From: Lentisphaeria bacterium
Lineage (GTDB): Bacteria; Verrucomicrobiota; Lentisphaeria; Victivallales; UBA1829
DNA: 22,299 nucleotides
Assembly (NCBI GenBank): GCA_017623265.1
Contig: JAGAPM010000333.1
Location: forward strand, 1-22,299
Direction of reading: 5' to 3'
Part shown: one piece after another, positions 6,900 to 13,788 of the stretch
Position numbering within the stretch: position 1 is the first letter of the stretch
Layout of the letters: every line of letters begins with the position of its first letter
Translations under genes and position numbers: made by a program
The notes under the pieces: generated by a model
Database searches by the model: none
Seen by the model: the letters and a program-made list of their open reading frames with translations, nothing else
What the model was told of the DNA's origin: nothing

Positions 6900-8048
6900 A
6901 TGGCAAGTAACAAAATCGTGAAAGTGGCGGTTCTGGGCTGCGGCGGCAGAGGCTGCGGCGTGGTCGGCAGACTGCTGCGTGACTCCGGCAGAAACGTTCA
7001 GGTCGTGGCAGCATACGACCCGGACAAGGCTCAGTGCGAACGGGCAATGAGCAAAGAAGTCTGGGATCAGCCGGATATGAAGATCTGCGACAGCTATCAG
7101 GAAGCGATCGCCACGGAAGGCGTGGAATGGGTCATGGTCTTCTCCCCCAACGCTTACCACAAGGAAGGGATCCTGGAAGGATTCCGTCAGGGCAAGAACG
7201 TATTCACCGAAAAGCCGCTGGCGACCTCCATTGAAGACTGCCAGGAAATCTTTGACGCCCATCAGAAGAGCGGCGTGAAGTTTGCCACGGGTTTTGTGCT
7301 GCGTTTTGCGCCCATCTACCGGAAAGTCAAGGAAATGCTGGAAAGCGGCGAGTTCGGTGACCTGATCACCATCGACGCCTGCGAAAATATCGAACCCTAT
7401 CACGGCTCCTATATCATGAAGAACTGGCGCCGGAAGACCAGCGAAGCCGGTCCGCACATTCTGGAAAAGTGCTGTCATGACATCGACCTTCTGAACTGGT
7501 TTGTGGGCAGCCTTGCCAGCAAGGTGGCGGCATTCGGCGGCAGAGACTTCTTCCTGCCCAAGAACGCGGATCTGAATGAAAAATATCCCAACCACTTCAA
7601 AGAAACATGGCGGGATCCCCATGCAATCGACACCCCCTTCACGGAAGATACGGACCTGATGGACAACACGGTTGCGATCTTTGAATACCGCAACGGCGTG
7701 CGTGTCCAGTTCCAGGCGACCATGGCAAACGCCATTGCAGAACGGCGTATGGTTTTCCGCTGCTCCCTCGGCACCATCATGATCGAACTTTACAGCAGCA
7801 CCCTCACATGGCAGACGCTGGGCAGCCACAAGCAGAGCATCATTTTCGGCGGCGACAACCACGGCGGCGGCGATGCGTACATCATGAAGGAACTGTACGA
7901 AGGCCCCATGTGTCAGGAAGATGTCCTGCCGAAGTGCAGCGGCAACGAAGGTCTGGAATCCGCCGTTCTGGCGCTGGCGATCGATAAAGCCGCGCAGACC
8001 CGGCAGATCGTTGATCTGGAACCTGTCTGGCAGAAACTGAACCGCTGA
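6900..8048 (+). CDS. Gfo/Idh/MocA family oxidoreductase
   Basis: A 382-residue NAD(P)-dependent dehydrogenase, probably acting on a sugar or inositol-like substrate in the cytoplasm. The N-terminal Rossmann fold opens with KVAVLGCGGRGCG (residues 8-20). The family's catalytic lysine lies in FTEKPLATS (Lys105). The C-terminal domain has the helix EKCCHDIDLLNWF with His193 and Asp194, where the family keeps its substrate-contacting HD pair. ATG 6900 is preferred over an in-frame TTG at 6894 because GAGGAG is eight bases before the ATG. There is no signal peptide, unlike many exported members of this family in PVC bacteria. The gene is monocistronic: its own promoter region lies upstream and a very strong hairpin follows. 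It converges on a PHP phosphoesterase. The substrate cannot be inferred. Confidence 0.93.
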   Translation: MASNKIVKVAVLGCGGRGCGVVGRLLRDSGRNVQVVAAYDPDKAQCERAMSKEVWDQPDMKICDSYQEAIATEGVEWVMVFSPNAYHKEGILEGFRQGKNVFTEKPLATSIEDCQEIFDAHQKSGVKFATGFVLRFAPIYRKVKEMLESGEFGDLITIDACENIEPYHGSYIMKNWRRKTSEAGPHILEKCCHDIDLLNWFVGSLASKVAAFGGRDFFLPKNADLNEKYPNHFKETWRDPHAIDTPFTEDTDLMDNTVAIFEYRNGVRVQFQATMANAIAERRMVFRCSLGTIMIELYSSTLTWQTLGSHKQSIIFGGDNHGGGDAYIMKELYEGPMCQEDVLPKCSGNEGLESAVLALAIDKAAQTRQIVDLEPVWQKLNR

Positions 8049-8070
8049 CGCGGCAGATCTCAAAAATCAG

Positions 8071-8108
8071 AAACGGAGTACGGCATCAAAACCGTACTCC
8101 GTTTTTTT
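8071..8108 (+). terminator. Strong terminator between the convergent dehydrogenase and PHP genes
   Basis: A perfect 13-bp stem, AAACGGAGTACGG (8071-8083) with CCGTACTCCGTTT (8092-8104), has an 8-base loop and runs into seven T (8102-8108). On the minus strand the stem is followed by TTT then a mixed T-rich stretch, so it may also stop transcripts from the PHP gene. Confidence 0.9.
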
Positions 8109-8163
8109 GTGTCCGGCGTTTGAATGGAAACCGGCAGAAGGGGTCACTGTACTTTCTTCCGTC

Positions 8164-9060
8164 TCAATTCTCTTTGAGCCAGATGGGATTGGACCAGGCG
8201 GCTTTTCCGTTGCGGTCCGTGATCTGGAGCCGGATATAACTGGATTTGTTGCCGGTGAAATCGTGTTCCAGCGTGGTGAACTCCTGCAGTTCCACGCCGT
8301 GGTAATAATTCCTGCGATCGCTGTGTCCGTGGTAGAATTCGGCATAGACAACCGCCCGGACGCAGGGAGAGAATTCCGCTTTCAACACATTGTTTTCAAA
8401 GGAGATGGACTTGATCTCCGGACCGGTGCTGGAATAGAAATCGCCTTTTTTCAGAGCGGCGAGGATGGTGGCGGGTTCTTTGTCTTCCGCAAGGACATTG
8501 ACCCAGCCGCCGGCAAAGTGTTCGGTGGTATGGATGTCATCCACGGCGAGTGCGGGATAGCGGAAACCATCGTTCAGCAGTTCATCCCAGTGGATGGTAT
8601 CGAACTCGCGCCCCACATAGCGGCAGGAATTGTTATAGACTTCCACGCCCGCCAGCCCTTTCAGCGGCATGATCTCATCGGTCCGGAAGCCGCTCCAGTA
8701 GGGATGGGCACAGAATACCAGAGCGCCAACGGCATTGGCGCCGTCGATCGCTTCCTGCCCGTAAGTGAATGTCATTTCAAAATCCTCCGGCAAGCCGAGG
8801 GTCAGGAAGTGCCACGGAATATGGCGGGGACCGATGGGGTGCATTTCCATACCGGAGATGAGAGTCATGCCCTTGCCATCAAAAGTGGAGACGGGGTTGG
8901 TCTTGGAATGGTCGGTAAAGGCAAGGACATCATAGCCTTCCGCCTGGTAAAGGTCGATCAGTTCGGCGGGGGTCAGTTTGCCGTCGGAAGTCGTGCTGTG
9001 GGTGTGCAGAGCGGCGCGGTAAACGTTCCGTTCGCGTCCGAAAAAGTTCATTGTTTTCAT
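8164..9060 (-). CDS. PHP-domain metal-dependent phosphoesterase
   Basis: A 298-residue protein of the PHP (polymerase and histidinol phosphatase) superfamily. It is a trinuclear-metal hydrolase fold acting on phosphoesters of nucleotides, sugars or nucleic acids. Metal-ligand motifs appear in order: HTH (His19, His21), SDG (Asp26), TDH (Asp50, His51), GMEMH (Glu72), AHPYW (His119) and DDIH (Asp175, His177). After about residue 190 there is a beta-rich C-terminal part, ending WSNPIWLKEN, which resembles the extension of CehA/McbA-type PHP proteins. The start is taken at 9060, where GGAG lies six bases upstream of the ATG. Longer in-frame starts would place the N-terminus inside the predicted promoter. 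There is no signal peptide. It is monocistronic and divergent from the transporter gene. The substrate is unknown. Confidence 0.9.
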   Translation of the reverse strand: MKTMNFFGRERNVYRAALHTHSTTSDGKLTPAELIDLYQAEGYDVLAFTDHSKTNPVSTFDGKGMTLISGMEMHPIGPRHIPWHFLTLGLPEDFEMTFTYGQEAIDGANAVGALVFCAHPYWSGFRTDEIMPLKGLAGVEVYNNSCRYVGREFDTIHWDELLNDGFRYPALAVDDIHTTEHFAGGWVNVLAEDKEPATILAALKKGDFYSSTGPEIKSISFENNVLKAEFSPCVRAVVYAEFYHGHSDRRNYYHGVELQEFTTLEHDFTGNKSSYIRLQITDRNGKAAWSNPIWLKEN

Positions 9061-9086
9061 ATTTTTCTCCTGTGTTGGAACAGGGC

Positions 9087-9115
9087 AATATAACATTTCT
9101 TCTGCCGGATTGCAA
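9087..9115 (-). promoter_or_regulatory. Promoter for the PHP gene
   Basis: On the minus strand, TTGCAA (9115-9110) and TATATT (9092-9087) are separated by exactly 17 bases. The -10 box lies 26 bases upstream of the start codon at 9060. Confidence 0.6.
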
Positions 9116-9204
9116 GGCAGGAACAACATTTTTTTGAAATAGTACAGAGCAGGTCAAAAGGCTTGAAAAGGGGAACAAGGGGGAATAAAACATAAAATAA
9201 TGAG

Positions 9205-9220
9205 TATTTCCAGGGGAATA
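9205..9220. promoter_or_regulatory. Candidate operator: near-palindrome upstream of the MFS promoter
   Basis: TATTTCCAGGGGAATA is a 16-base imperfect palindrome, mismatched only at one T-G position and at its centre. Its right half, GGGGAATAA (9213-9221), recurs at 9180-9188, 33 bases upstream, and a GGGGAACAA variant lies at 9170-9178. It sits between the divergent PHP and MFS promoters. No regulator is identified. Confidence 0.35.
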
Positions 9221-9247
9221 ACGGTCGTTCAGAGATCAAACTGCGAC

Positions 9248-9275
9248 TTGTAAAAGCGGAAAGCGGGTGTATATT
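9248..9275 (+). promoter_or_regulatory. Candidate promoter for the MFS-glycosyltransferase unit
   Basis: TTGTAA (9248-9253), a 16-base spacer, then TATATT (9270-9275). AAAGGA (9294-9299) is the ribosome site, seven bases before ATG 9307. Confidence 0.5.
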
Positions 9276-9306
9276 CTATGTCAAGTAAAATGGAAAGGAT
9301 TCCGAC

Positions 9307-10590
9307 ATGAGCTTCTGGGATGAAATGAAATCGAAAAAACGGATCTGGCTGGTCTTTATCCCGCTGATGCTGTTTTATGCATCCAGTTACTTCCAGCGGA
9401 CTGCGATCCCCGGCACGACGTTCGATCTGTTCCGGCAGGATTACGGATTTTCCGCCGTCCAAATTGCAAACCTTACCGCTTCATTTGTCTATATTTACGC
9501 ATTCTGTCAGTTGATTGTCGGCATGCTGGCGGATAAATACAGCGGGATCCGGATCGTGACCGTGGCAGGGGCGATCTTCTGCACCGGCGTGGTGGCATTC
9601 CCCTTCTGCGGCGACAACGCCCCGCTTCTTTACTGCTGCCGCTTCCTGATGGGGCTTGGGGCAAGTTCCCTTTACCTGAGTCTGGTGAAAGAGGCGGACC
9701 GTCTGTTCGGGCGCAAAAATTATTCCGTCATGATCGGGATCATCTATTTTGTGGGATACAGCGGCGGACTTTTCGGGACGCTGCCCTTCGGAGCCCTGTG
9801 CCGCCGGTTCCACTGGATCACGCTGCTGTACTGGGTGGGCGGAATCACGCTGGGGTTGTATCTGCTGTTCCTTGCCATGCGTAAAAACGCTCCCGCCGCG
9901 CCCATTTCTCCGGCGAAACTTTCCCTGAAACCTCTGTGGAAAATCATGAAAGTACCGTACACGTGGATGCTGCTCTTTTCCTCAACGGTGGTGTTTTCCT
10001 TCCATTCCATCGGTCAGATGGTGTTCGGGAAGAAATTTCTGCAGGATTCCGCCGGTTTGAGTGCCGGTGCCGCAGAAGCAACGATCTTTTTCCAAACTCT
10101 TGTGTGCATGTTCGCATTGTTGAGCGGCGGGATCCTGACCAGACTGACGAAAAACAAGCGGAAACCACTGATCATCTTTGCGCCGTCGCTGACTCTTGCC
10201 ACCACGGTACTGCTGCTGTGTGCGATCCAATTCCACCTGCATCCGCGTTTTTATGTGGCAGGCATGATCCTTTTTGCAGCGGCATCCGGCTTCTCGGTGG
10301 TCTATCCCATGGCGGTACAGGAGTTCAACTCCCGTGATTCCATCACCCTTGCCGCAGGATTCAACAACAACTGCAACTATCTGGGGATCGCCATTTTTTC
10401 CCCGTTGGCAGGGCTGCTGCTGGACCATTTCAAGGTAGCGGGCAGCAATGTTTATCCGCATGAGGCATATCTGTGGCTGTACGGGCTTGCTCTGATCCCG
10501 GCGGCGGCAGCGGTGATCGTTGCCTGTTTCATCCCGGAAACGGGCGGACATTTTGTGCACAAGAATTATCAAAACGTTACAAATTCATAA
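9307..10590 (+). CDS. Major facilitator superfamily transporter
   Basis: A 427-residue integral membrane protein whose hydrophobic pattern fits about 12 transmembrane helices in two halves, split by a hydrophilic loop near residues 195-210 (RKNAPAAPISPAKLSLK). The MFS loop signature between helices 2 and 3 is present as GMLADKYSG (72-80). The N-terminal SYFQRTAIPG region and the overall arrangement resemble organophosphate or hexuronate-type MFS proteins, but the substrate cannot be read from sequence. The ATG at 9307 has AAAGGA seven bases upstream. The gene leads a two-gene unit: its stop codon overlaps the Shine-Dalgarno site of the following glycosyltransferase. It is divergent from the PHP gene across a 246-base region with promoters for both. 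Confidence 0.92.
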   Translation: MSFWDEMKSKKRIWLVFIPLMLFYASSYFQRTAIPGTTFDLFRQDYGFSAVQIANLTASFVYIYAFCQLIVGMLADKYSGIRIVTVAGAIFCTGVVAFPFCGDNAPLLYCCRFLMGLGASSLYLSLVKEADRLFGRKNYSVMIGIIYFVGYSGGLFGTLPFGALCRRFHWITLLYWVGGITLGLYLLFLAMRKNAPAAPISPAKLSLKPLWKIMKVPYTWMLLFSSTVVFSFHSIGQMVFGKKFLQDSAGLSAGAAEATIFFQTLVCMFALLSGGILTRLTKNKRKPLIIFAPSLTLATTVLLLCAIQFHLHPRFYVAGMILFAAASGFSVVYPMAVQEFNSRDSITLAAGFNNNCNYLGIAIFSPLAGLLLDHFKVAGSNVYPHEAYLWLYGLALIPAAAAVIVACFIPETGGHFVHKNYQNVTNS

Positions 10591-10594
10591 GGAG
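10589..10594 (+). promoter_or_regulatory. Ribosome binding site that fixes the glycosyltransferase start
   Basis: AAGGAG overlaps the last two bases of the transporter's TAA and lies six bases before ATG 10601. Longer in-frame starts reach back inside the transporter gene and are not credible. Confidence 0.75.
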
Positions 10595-10600
10595 TTTTGC

Positions 10601-11494
10601 ATGGAAAAACAGAATGATCTCCCCCTGATCAGCATCGGTGTTTCCGCTTATAACCGGAAGGATTTTCTGCGCCTGAGTCTGGACTCGCTCCTTGCCCAAA
10701 CCTACCCCAACTGCGAGATCATTGTGGTGGATGACGGTTCCTCCGATGGTACGGGCGAAATGATGGCGGCGGAATACCCGCAGATCCGGTATATCTATCA
10801 GGAAAATGCAGGGGATGCTGCTGCCAAAAACCATGCCGCCCGGGAAGCGCACGGGGAATATATCGTATTCAACGATTCAGATGATCTTTTTCTGCCGGAC
10901 ACCGTGGAACGGTTGTACAATGCGCTGCCGGAAAATCCGGGTAACGCCTGCAGTTACGGGACTTATCAGACCATCGATGCAGAGGGAAATTCCCTGCCGA
11001 CAAAGAAAAAAGTTGCCGTTTATCCCTCCGGCATGATCGTTCGTGATCTGCTGAAACATATCGTGGTAAACAGCTGCGGGGTGTTGATCCCGCGCCGTTT
11101 GTTTCTGGAAGCAGGAGGATTCGATGCCACACTGCGCGTTTCACATGACTACAAATTTTTCCTGAAAATCGCCGGAACGACTCCGTTTTTTGCGATTCAG
11201 GAGCCGGTTTTTCTGCGGAGACGGCATGGGAACAATCTTTCCGGGGCGACTTACGCCAAGCTCCTGATCGTATTGAAAGTTGTGGAAGGGTTTGCGGCAG
11301 AAAATCCGGATTCGGCAGAAAAGTACCGCAGGGAATTACATTCCCGTTATGCCGATCTGCATAACAAATTGACCCGTCAGGCACGGAAGGAGAACCTGAA
11401 AAAAGAAGCTCTTGAACATGCTTCCGCCGCGTTCCGTTACCGTCCCTGCCTGAAATCCTTTTTCCGTCTTCTCGGAGCGAAACTGGGGTTATAA
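10601..11494 (+). CDS. Glycosyltransferase family 2 (GT-A fold)
   Basis: A 297-residue inverting glycosyltransferase that would move a sugar from a nucleotide donor to an acceptor, usually in envelope polysaccharide synthesis. The GT-A N-terminal half is clear: ISIGVSAYNR (10-19), the nucleotide-binding IIVVDDGSSDGT (40-51), and the metal-binding DxD-type NDSDD (91-95). Further on, GGFD and SHDYKFFL fit the acceptor-site region of the family. No transmembrane segment is seen, so it is a cytoplasmic or peripheral enzyme. The C-terminal 60 residues or so are basic and helical (RQARKENLKKEALEHASAA). It is translated just behind the MFS gene, which is an odd pairing since other polysaccharide genes are absent nearby. 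Its stop overlaps the stop of the convergent minus-strand hydrolase in the sequence TTATAA. Confidence 0.92.
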   Translation: MEKQNDLPLISIGVSAYNRKDFLRLSLDSLLAQTYPNCEIIVVDDGSSDGTGEMMAAEYPQIRYIYQENAGDAAAKNHAAREAHGEYIVFNDSDDLFLPDTVERLYNALPENPGNACSYGTYQTIDAEGNSLPTKKKVAVYPSGMIVRDLLKHIVVNSCGVLIPRRLFLEAGGFDATLRVSHDYKFFLKIAGTTPFFAIQEPVFLRRRHGNNLSGATYAKLLIVLKVVEGFAAENPDSAEKYRRELHSRYADLHNKLTRQARKENLKKEALEHASAAFRYRPCLKSFFRLLGAKLGL

Positions 11495-12262
11495 TGTGAT
11501 CGTTTCCACGGCAACCGGGGTCAAGATGGCACACGCCGGCAGAGCAGCCTGCAGATAAGCAACGGCATTTTCCCCGGTGCAGTGCAGAAGATACAATCTT
11601 TTCACAGCGCTTTTCCGCAGATAATCTGCCGTCTGTTTCAGCCGTTTTTCATCTGCCAGCAGCAGATGCAACCCGCCGATGATCGTGTGTATCTTGATAT
11701 CCGGCAAATATTTGCGGCAATGTTCCAGTGTATTGATGATTCCTGCATGACAGCACCCCTGGATCAGAACGCCCTCTTTCAGCAGCAACGCCTGTTCATC
11801 TGCAATGGTATCCGGCGTCTTTTTTTCGGGATCCAGAAAGAATGGACCGCCGCAATCTTCACCGGAAAGACGGGGGATCGGACCGGTGGCATACATACCC
11901 GGCAGGATCTCTGCGGGCGCAGATATACGAACAAATGTCAGCGTATTTTCCGGCATGGAAAGATCCCGTACCGGCTTTCCCGGATGACAACTGAAGCGTT
12001 TTTTTCCGATACCCTCTGCGGCGAAGACTGTTTTTCCGGCAAGCAGTCCGATCCCGCCGGTATGATCGTTATGACCGTGGGAGAGAAACACATGATCCGG
12101 CAAGTCATTCATATTCATAAGCTTGCAATTTTCTTTCAACGCTTTGCCCGCACCGGTATCGAACAGGATTGCTTCCCCGTTCTGTTCAATGAGCAGGGAA
12201 AGCCCATGCTCCGCCGTCAGACCGGGCAGAGCATGGTTTTCAACGAGGATGGAGCATCGCAT
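11489..12262 (-). CDS. Metallo-beta-lactamase-fold hydrolase, COG1237 type
   Basis: A 257-residue cytoplasmic MBL-fold protein. The HxHxDH metal motif is present as SHGHNDHTGG (His62, His64, Asp66, His67). The later ligands are GCCHAGIINT (His172) and GGLHL (His199). The DEQALL segment (155-160) followed by the GCCHAG block is typical of COG1237, the group that includes the archaeal enzyme annotated as dihydropterin-ribofuranosyl-aminobenzene phosphate synthase. The bacterial members have no settled function. It starts one base after the stop of the PIN-PhoH gene, with no Shine-Dalgarno site of its own, so translation is probably coupled. Six bases at its 3' end overlap the glycosyltransferase gene. 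The biochemical substrate is unknown. Confidence 0.92.
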   Translation of the reverse strand: MRCSILVENHALPGLTAEHGLSLLIEQNGEAILFDTGAGKALKENCKLMNMNDLPDHVFLSHGHNDHTGGIGLLAGKTVFAAEGIGKKRFSCHPGKPVRDLSMPENTLTFVRISAPAEILPGMYATGPIPRLSGEDCGGPFFLDPEKKTPDTIADEQALLLKEGVLIQGCCHAGIINTLEHCRKYLPDIKIHTIIGGLHLLLADEKRLKQTADYLRKSAVKRLYLLHCTGENAVAYLQAALPACAILTPVAVETITL

Positions 12263-12263
12263 A

Positions 12264-13595
12264 TCAGAGGAACTCGGCAGCAGCAGCAGCCAGCGGACTG
12301 CGTTCGCTCTTCATGAGCGTAATGTGTCCGCTGAGGGGCAGGTGTTTCATGTGTTCAACGATATTGGTCAATCCGTTGCTGGAGGCGTCCAGATAGGGAT
12401 TGTCGATCTGATCCGGGTCACCGGTCAGTACGATCTTGGTCCCCTCGCCGCAACGGCTGACAATGGTCTTGACCTCGTGCGGCGTCAGGTTCTGAGCTTC
12501 ATCCACGATCACAAACTGGTTGGGGATCGTTCTGCCGCGGATGTAGGTAAGCGCTTCCACTTCCAGTTTTTTATTGCGTTTCATCTCTTCGATCTGACGC
12601 CGTGCGGAAGATTCCCGTTTATCCGAACGCAGGAGAAATTCCAGATTGTCATAGATCGGCTGCATCCAGACATCCAGTTTTTCATCCTTATCCCCAGGCA
12701 GATAGCCGATATCGTTTCCGAGGGGGATAATGGGGCGTGAAACGAGGATCCGAGAGTAAACATTCTGTTTTTCCGTGAGTTCCAATGCCGCGGCGAGCGC
12801 GAGGAGAGTCTTTCCGCTGCCCGCCTTGCCCACCAGCGTAACCAGCGGAATCTCCGGATCCATAAGCAGATGGAGCGCCATACGCTGTTCTCTGCTGCGG
12901 GGCGTAATGTTCCAGACATGTTCCGCAATCCCATCATGCAGTTTTTCCAGACGGTCGAACCGGCGCCACCCGAAAGCAGCGTGTTTGCTGTTCACGGCAT
13001 CCTGCAGAAGCACGAACTCGTTGGGCTGGATATTCATGCCATCTGGCACAGGGATGGATTTTTCCTGATGGAACTGATCAATCAGCTCGCCGGAGACATT
13101 TTCCGTGCGGCTGCCGGTGAAAAGTTCATTGTAATCCACCCGTTCTTTTTCAAAATCCTGCACCTTGATCCCGAAGGCATCCGCTTTCAGGCGCAGATTA
13201 ATATCTTTGGTAATAAAGATGACCTGCCGGTCCGGGAACTGTTTTTTGAGCATGGAAGCCACATTGAGGATCCGGTTGTCCGGCACACTCATATCAGCAT
13301 TCTCAAAGAGAAAACCATCGCTGATGACCACCCGCAGGGAACCGCATTGATCCGGCTCGGCGGCATTATCCAGGCATACACCGGTGAAAAGGCTGCCTTT
13401 TTCCCGGAGCTGATCCAGTTTCCGGATCACATGGCGGGAATTTCTGCCCAGTTCATCTTGATTCCGTTTGAACTTATCCAGTTCTTCCAGAACAGTCATG
13501 GGGATGACAATTTCGTTGTCGGCAAAGGATTCGAGGGCGGCGGCGCTGTGGAGAAGCACATTGGTGTCGAGGACAAAGATCTTTTTGTTGTTCAT
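12264..13595 (-). CDS. PIN-domain PhoH-family ATPase
   Basis: A 443-residue two-domain protein. The N-terminal PIN nuclease domain (about 1-150) keeps the acidic site: Asp10 in FVLDTNVLL, Glu38 in VLEELDKFK, Asp106 in PDNRILN and Asp131 in ITKDINLRLKA. The C-terminal PhoH-type ATPase has Walker A GKAGSGKT (256-263), Walker B VIVDEAQNL (362-370), the TGDPDQID block (391-398) and YIRGRT (351-356). This fusion (YlaK-like or PhoH2-like, PIN before PhoH) is known from many bacteria, and PhoH2 proteins have been described as RNA helicase-ribonucleases. The start at 13595 is fixed by a canonical AAGGAGGT (13601-13608) five bases upstream. Longer in-frame starts would overlap the promoter. It leads the minus-strand pair with the MBL hydrolase. 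Confidence 0.95.
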   Translation of the reverse strand: MNNKKIFVLDTNVLLHSAAALESFADNEIVIPMTVLEELDKFKRNQDELGRNSRHVIRKLDQLREKGSLFTGVCLDNAAEPDQCGSLRVVISDGFLFENADMSVPDNRILNVASMLKKQFPDRQVIFITKDINLRLKADAFGIKVQDFEKERVDYNELFTGSRTENVSGELIDQFHQEKSIPVPDGMNIQPNEFVLLQDAVNSKHAAFGWRRFDRLEKLHDGIAEHVWNITPRSREQRMALHLLMDPEIPLVTLVGKAGSGKTLLALAAALELTEKQNVYSRILVSRPIIPLGNDIGYLPGDKDEKLDVWMQPIYDNLEFLLRSDKRESSARRQIEEMKRNKKLEVEALTYIRGRTIPNQFVIVDEAQNLTPHEVKTIVSRCGEGTKIVLTGDPDQIDNPYLDASSNGLTNIVEHMKHLPLSGHITLMKSERSPLAAAAAEFL

Positions 13596-13600
13596 AAGTG

Positions 13601-13608
13601 ACCTCCTT
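13601..13608 (-). promoter_or_regulatory. Canonical Shine-Dalgarno site for the PIN-PhoH gene
   Basis: AAGGAGGT on the minus strand, five bases from the ATG at 13595. It is the strongest ribosome site in the window and decides the start in favour of MNNKKIFVLD. Confidence 0.85.
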
Positions 13609-13626
13609 CCATATTGGTTGCAATAT

Positions 13627-13655
13627 ATTATGGATGTTTTTTTCCGTATTTTCAA
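13627..13655 (-). promoter_or_regulatory. Candidate promoter for the PIN-PhoH gene
   Basis: On the minus strand, TTGAAA (13655-13650) and CATAAT (13632-13627) are 17 bases apart. It lies back to back with the predicted promoter of the Sel1-repeat gene. Confidence 0.5.
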
Positions 13656-13664
13656 GTGAAAAAG

Positions 13665-13693
13665 TGGAAAAAAATAAAAAAAGAAGCTATATT
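13665..13693 (+). promoter_or_regulatory. Candidate promoter for the Sel1-LRR unit
   Basis: TGGAAA (13665-13670), a 17-base spacer, then TATATT (13688-13693). Transcription would start near 13700, giving a leader of about 90 bases before ATG 13789 that contains a terminator-like hairpin. Confidence 0.45.
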
Positions 13694-13710
13694 TATAACA
13701 AAGATACAGT

Positions 13711-13772
13711 TGAGAAAGTTCCCGGGAATCAGAAAAACGCAAAAATTTCTGATTTTTTTGTGCGCTTTCTCA
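13711..13772 (+). terminator. Terminator-like hairpin in the leader of the Sel1-repeat gene (possible attenuator)
   Basis: AATCAGAAA (13727-13735) pairs perfectly with TTTCTGATT (13746-13754) around a 10-base loop, and runs into seven T (13753-13759). An outer stem, TGAGAAAG (13711-13718) with CTTTCTCA (13765-13772), encloses it. A TTCCCGGGAA palindrome (13719-13728) touches the left arm. The structure ends 16 bases before the start codon, so it lies inside the untranslated leader of the gene it precedes. Confidence 0.55.
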
Positions 13773-13788
13773 TAGGAAAGGAAAGTGA

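Noticed and set aside
6876..8063. 395-codon open frame opposite the Gfo/Idh/MocA gene
   Set aside because: The plus-strand gene has clear family motifs and a good ribosome site; the opposite frame has neither.
8107..9093. 328-codon open frame opposite the PHP gene
   Set aside because: It overlaps the whole PHP gene, whose metal ligands are all in place, and its beginning lies in the terminator region.
12870..13601. 243-codon open frame opposite the PIN-PhoH gene
   Set aside because: Antisense shadow; the minus strand has both PIN and PhoH motifs and a canonical ribosome site.
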